Part shown: piece after piece, positions 62,351 to 64,000 of the stretch | How positions within the stretch are numbered: the first letter of the stretch is position 1 | How the letters are laid out: every line of letters starts with the position of its first letter | Assembly (NCBI RefSeq): GCF_041261205.1 | Contig: NZ_JBGCCH010000002.1 | Span: forward strand, 1 to 64,000 | Reading direction: 5' to 3' | Length of the DNA stretch: 64,000 nucleotides | Source: Catenulispora sp. MAP5-51 | Lineage (GTDB): Bacteria; Actinomycetota; Actinomycetes; Streptomycetales; Catenulisporaceae | Made by a program: the position numbers and the translations under genes | The notes under the pieces: generated by a model | The model's database searches: none | What the model was told of the DNA's origin: nothing | The model's input: only the letters and a program-made list of their open reading frames with translations

Positions 62351-64000
62351 CGGGGCGCCGGACGCCCACAGCCCGGCGGAAGACGTGTACGAGGGGGTCG
62401 GCGTCGGCACCGCCGCGGTGGCCGGCCCGGTCGCCCGCATGGGCCAGGCCCCGCCGGAGCCGCCGGAGCCCCGGGAGCCGCCGGACGAGCCGGCCTGCCC
62501 CGATCCCGGCCGGGAGCGCGCCGCGGCCCTGGCCGCCCTGGCGGCGGTGGCCGCCGACCTGCGCGCCCGCGGCACCGCAGCCGGCGGCGCCACCGCCGAC
62601 GTGCTGGAGGCCCAGGCCATGATGGCCGAGGACCCGGAGCTGGCGGACGGCGTCACCGGCCGCACCGACGCCGGACAGAGCGCCGCCCGGGCCATCCACG
62701 AGACCTTCGCGGAGTTCCACCAGACGTTCGCCGCGCTCGGCGACTACATGGCCGGCCGGGTCGCCGACCTCGACGACATCGCGGCCCGCGCGGTCGCGGT
62801 CGCCTCCGGCGTGCCGATGCCGGGGCTGCCGTGCCGGGACGAGCCGTACGTCCTGGTCGCCGCCGACCTGGCCCCGGCCGACACCGCCCTGCTGGACCGG
62901 AACCTGGTGCTGGCGCTGGTCACCGCCGAGGGCGGCCCGACCTCGCACACCGCGATCCTGGCCCGCGCCATGGGCATCCCGGCCGTGGTCGGCGCCGCCG
63001 GCGTGCTGGCGCTGGCCGACGGCACGAAAGTCCTGGTGGACGCGGCGTCCGGGACCGTGGTCGCGCACCCCACGACCGAGGCGATGGAGGCGGCGGTGGC
63101 GCGCAGCTGCGCCGCGACGGCCGCTGCGGCGCTGACCGGGCCGGGCCGGACCTCCGACGGCACCGCGGTGAAGCTGCTGGCGAACATCGGGAGCGCCGCG
63201 GACGTGCCGGAGGCGCTGGCGGCCGGCGCGCAGGGCGTGGGCCTGTTCCGGACCGAGCTCCTGTATCTGGACTCGGACGCACCGCCCTCCTTCGAGGACC
63301 AGGTCAAGGTGTACAAGGAGGTCTTCGACGCGTTCGGCGGGGACGCACTTGTGGTGGTGCGGACCCTGGACGCCGGGGCCGACAAGCCGCTGCCGTTCGT
63401 CCCGCTCGGCGAGGAGCCGAACCCGGCGCTGGGCGTCCGCGGCCTGCGGGCCTTCCGCGCCTTCGAGGCACGCTTCGAGGCGATCCTGCGCACCCAGCTG
63501 CTGGCGGTCCGGGAGGCGGCCGGGACCAGCGCGCCGGAGGTGTGGGTGATGGCCCCGATGGTCGCCGAGCTGCCCGAGGCGGAGTGGTTCTGCGACCTGG
63601 CCGCCGCCTGCGGCCTGGACGTGGCCGCCGGCCGGGTCGGGATCATGGTCGAGACCCCGGCCGCGGCCCTGACCGCCGGCCCGATCCTGGCCGGCCGCAC
63701 CGGCTTCGTCTCCCTGGGCACCAACGACCTGACGCAGTACACGATGGCCGCCGACCGCACGCTCGGCGCGGTCGGGGCGCTGCAGGACCCGTGGCACCCG
63801 GCGGTGCTCCAGCTGATCGGCGCGGCCGGCACCGCCGGCGCGGCGGCGGGCAAGCCGGTCGGGGTGTGCGGGGAGGCCGCCGCCGACCCGCTGCTGGCCT
63901 GTGTGCTGGTGGGGCTGGGGGTGCGCTCGCTGTCGATGGCGCCCTCGGCGATCGCGGAGGTGCGCGCCGCCCTGGCGGCGCGGACACTCCAGGAGTGCGA
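62343..64000 (+). CDS. ptsI: PTS enzyme I, 3' end outside the window
   Basis: Phosphoenolpyruvate-protein phosphotransferase, 552 codons seen and truncated by the window edge near its natural end (about 560 residues). It starts in the ATG at 62343, 8 nt inside ptsH. The phosphohistidine is H202 in GGPTSHTAILAR. The PEP-binding barrel has VGLFRTELLYLD, VVVRTLDAGADKPLPF, GIMVETPAAAL, FVSLGTNDLTQYTMAADR and GVCGEAAADP with the catalytic Cys. Residues 38-58 are an unusual Pro/Glu-rich insert (PPEPPEPREPPDEP). Confidence 0.95.
   Translation, partial: MADGAPDAHSPAEDVYEGVGVGTAAVAGPVARMGQAPPEPPEPREPPDEPACPDPGRERAAALAALAAVAADLRARGTAAGGATADVLEAQAMMAEDPELADGVTGRTDAGQSAARAIHETFAEFHQTFAALGDYMAGRVADLDDIAARAVAVASGVPMPGLPCRDEPYVLVAADLAPADTALLDRNLVLALVTAEGGPTSHTAILARAMGIPAVVGAAGVLALADGTKVLVDAASGTVVAHPTTEAMEAAVARSCAATAAAALTGPGRTSDGTAVKLLANIGSAADVPEALAAGAQGVGLFRTELLYLDSDAPPSFEDQVKVYKEVFDAFGGDALVVVRTLDAGADKPLPFVPLGEEPNPALGVRGLRAFRAFEARFEAILRTQLLAVREAAGTSAPEVWVMAPMVAELPEAEWFCDLAAACGLDVAAGRVGIMVETPAAALTAGPILAGRTGFVSLGTNDLTQYTMAADRTLGAVGALQDPWHPAVLQLIGAAGTAGAAAGKPVGVCGEAAADPLLACVLVGLGVRSLSMAPSAIAEVRAALAARTLQEC

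Overview
The window is a 64 kb piece of a very GC-rich chromosome. Codon use, frequent GTG starts and gene content (futalosine menaquinone route, DUF3027, DUF4229 and DUF4230 proteins, an actinobacterial XPB helicase with its partner, HelR, and a GlcNAc PTS with a GntR/HutC regulator) point to a filamentous actinomycete of the Streptomyces/Catenulispora type. The genus is inference. No rRNA, tRNA or CRISPR array was seen, and no prophage or large integrated element.

Region 1 (1-16.5 kb) is dominated by quinone synthesis. mqnC is followed by DUF1152 and PaaI-thioesterase genes, then a small YefM/RelE-type toxin-antitoxin pair, mqnA with DUF4229, GNAT and membrane genes, mqnE, an Lrp regulator, and an overlapping operon ubiD-mqnP-(unknown 69 aa)-ubiX. 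mqnB-mqnD lie at 33-34.6 kb. Together these encode all five dedicated futalosine enzymes plus prenylation and decarboxylation. Only the final methyltransferase is absent from the window.

Region 2 (16.5-23 kb) is a cytochrome c maturation operon (resA-ccdA-resB-ccsB) beside a histidine phosphatase and hemL, so quinone, haem and cytochrome c functions sit together. Region 3 (22.9-28.4 kb) is a polymorphic-toxin-like locus. A 1526-residue RHS protein has a helical export-type N-terminus and a C-terminal Stv-like tip, and is followed by two tandem paralogous DUF7919-like genes that are candidate immunity or accessory proteins.

Region 4 (28.4-45.7 kb) is mostly housekeeping: two MFS proteins, DUF3027, mqnB-mqnD, proS, a helicase-associated protein (partner of XPB), a sucrase/ferredoxin-like protein behind an iron-box-like site, a HAD phosphatase, an extended cold-shock protein, a trans-sulfuration enzyme, a MITE-like 196-bp inverted-repeat element and marC. 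Region 5 (45.7-50.1 kb) has two regulator/transporter pairs: TetR with a DHA2 MFS pump, separated by three operators at an exact 22-bp period, and MarR with a membrane protein.

Region 6 (50.2-64 kb) holds a cytoplasmic GH20 hexosaminidase, the XPB helicase, HelR, CutC, a class B PBP, and a contiguous PTS set: EIIC, GntR regulator with a dre-like site, EIIB, EIIA, HPr and enzyme I (cut by the window end). A recurring oddity is the short tandem-repeat arrays that begin at or just after stop codons at several loci.
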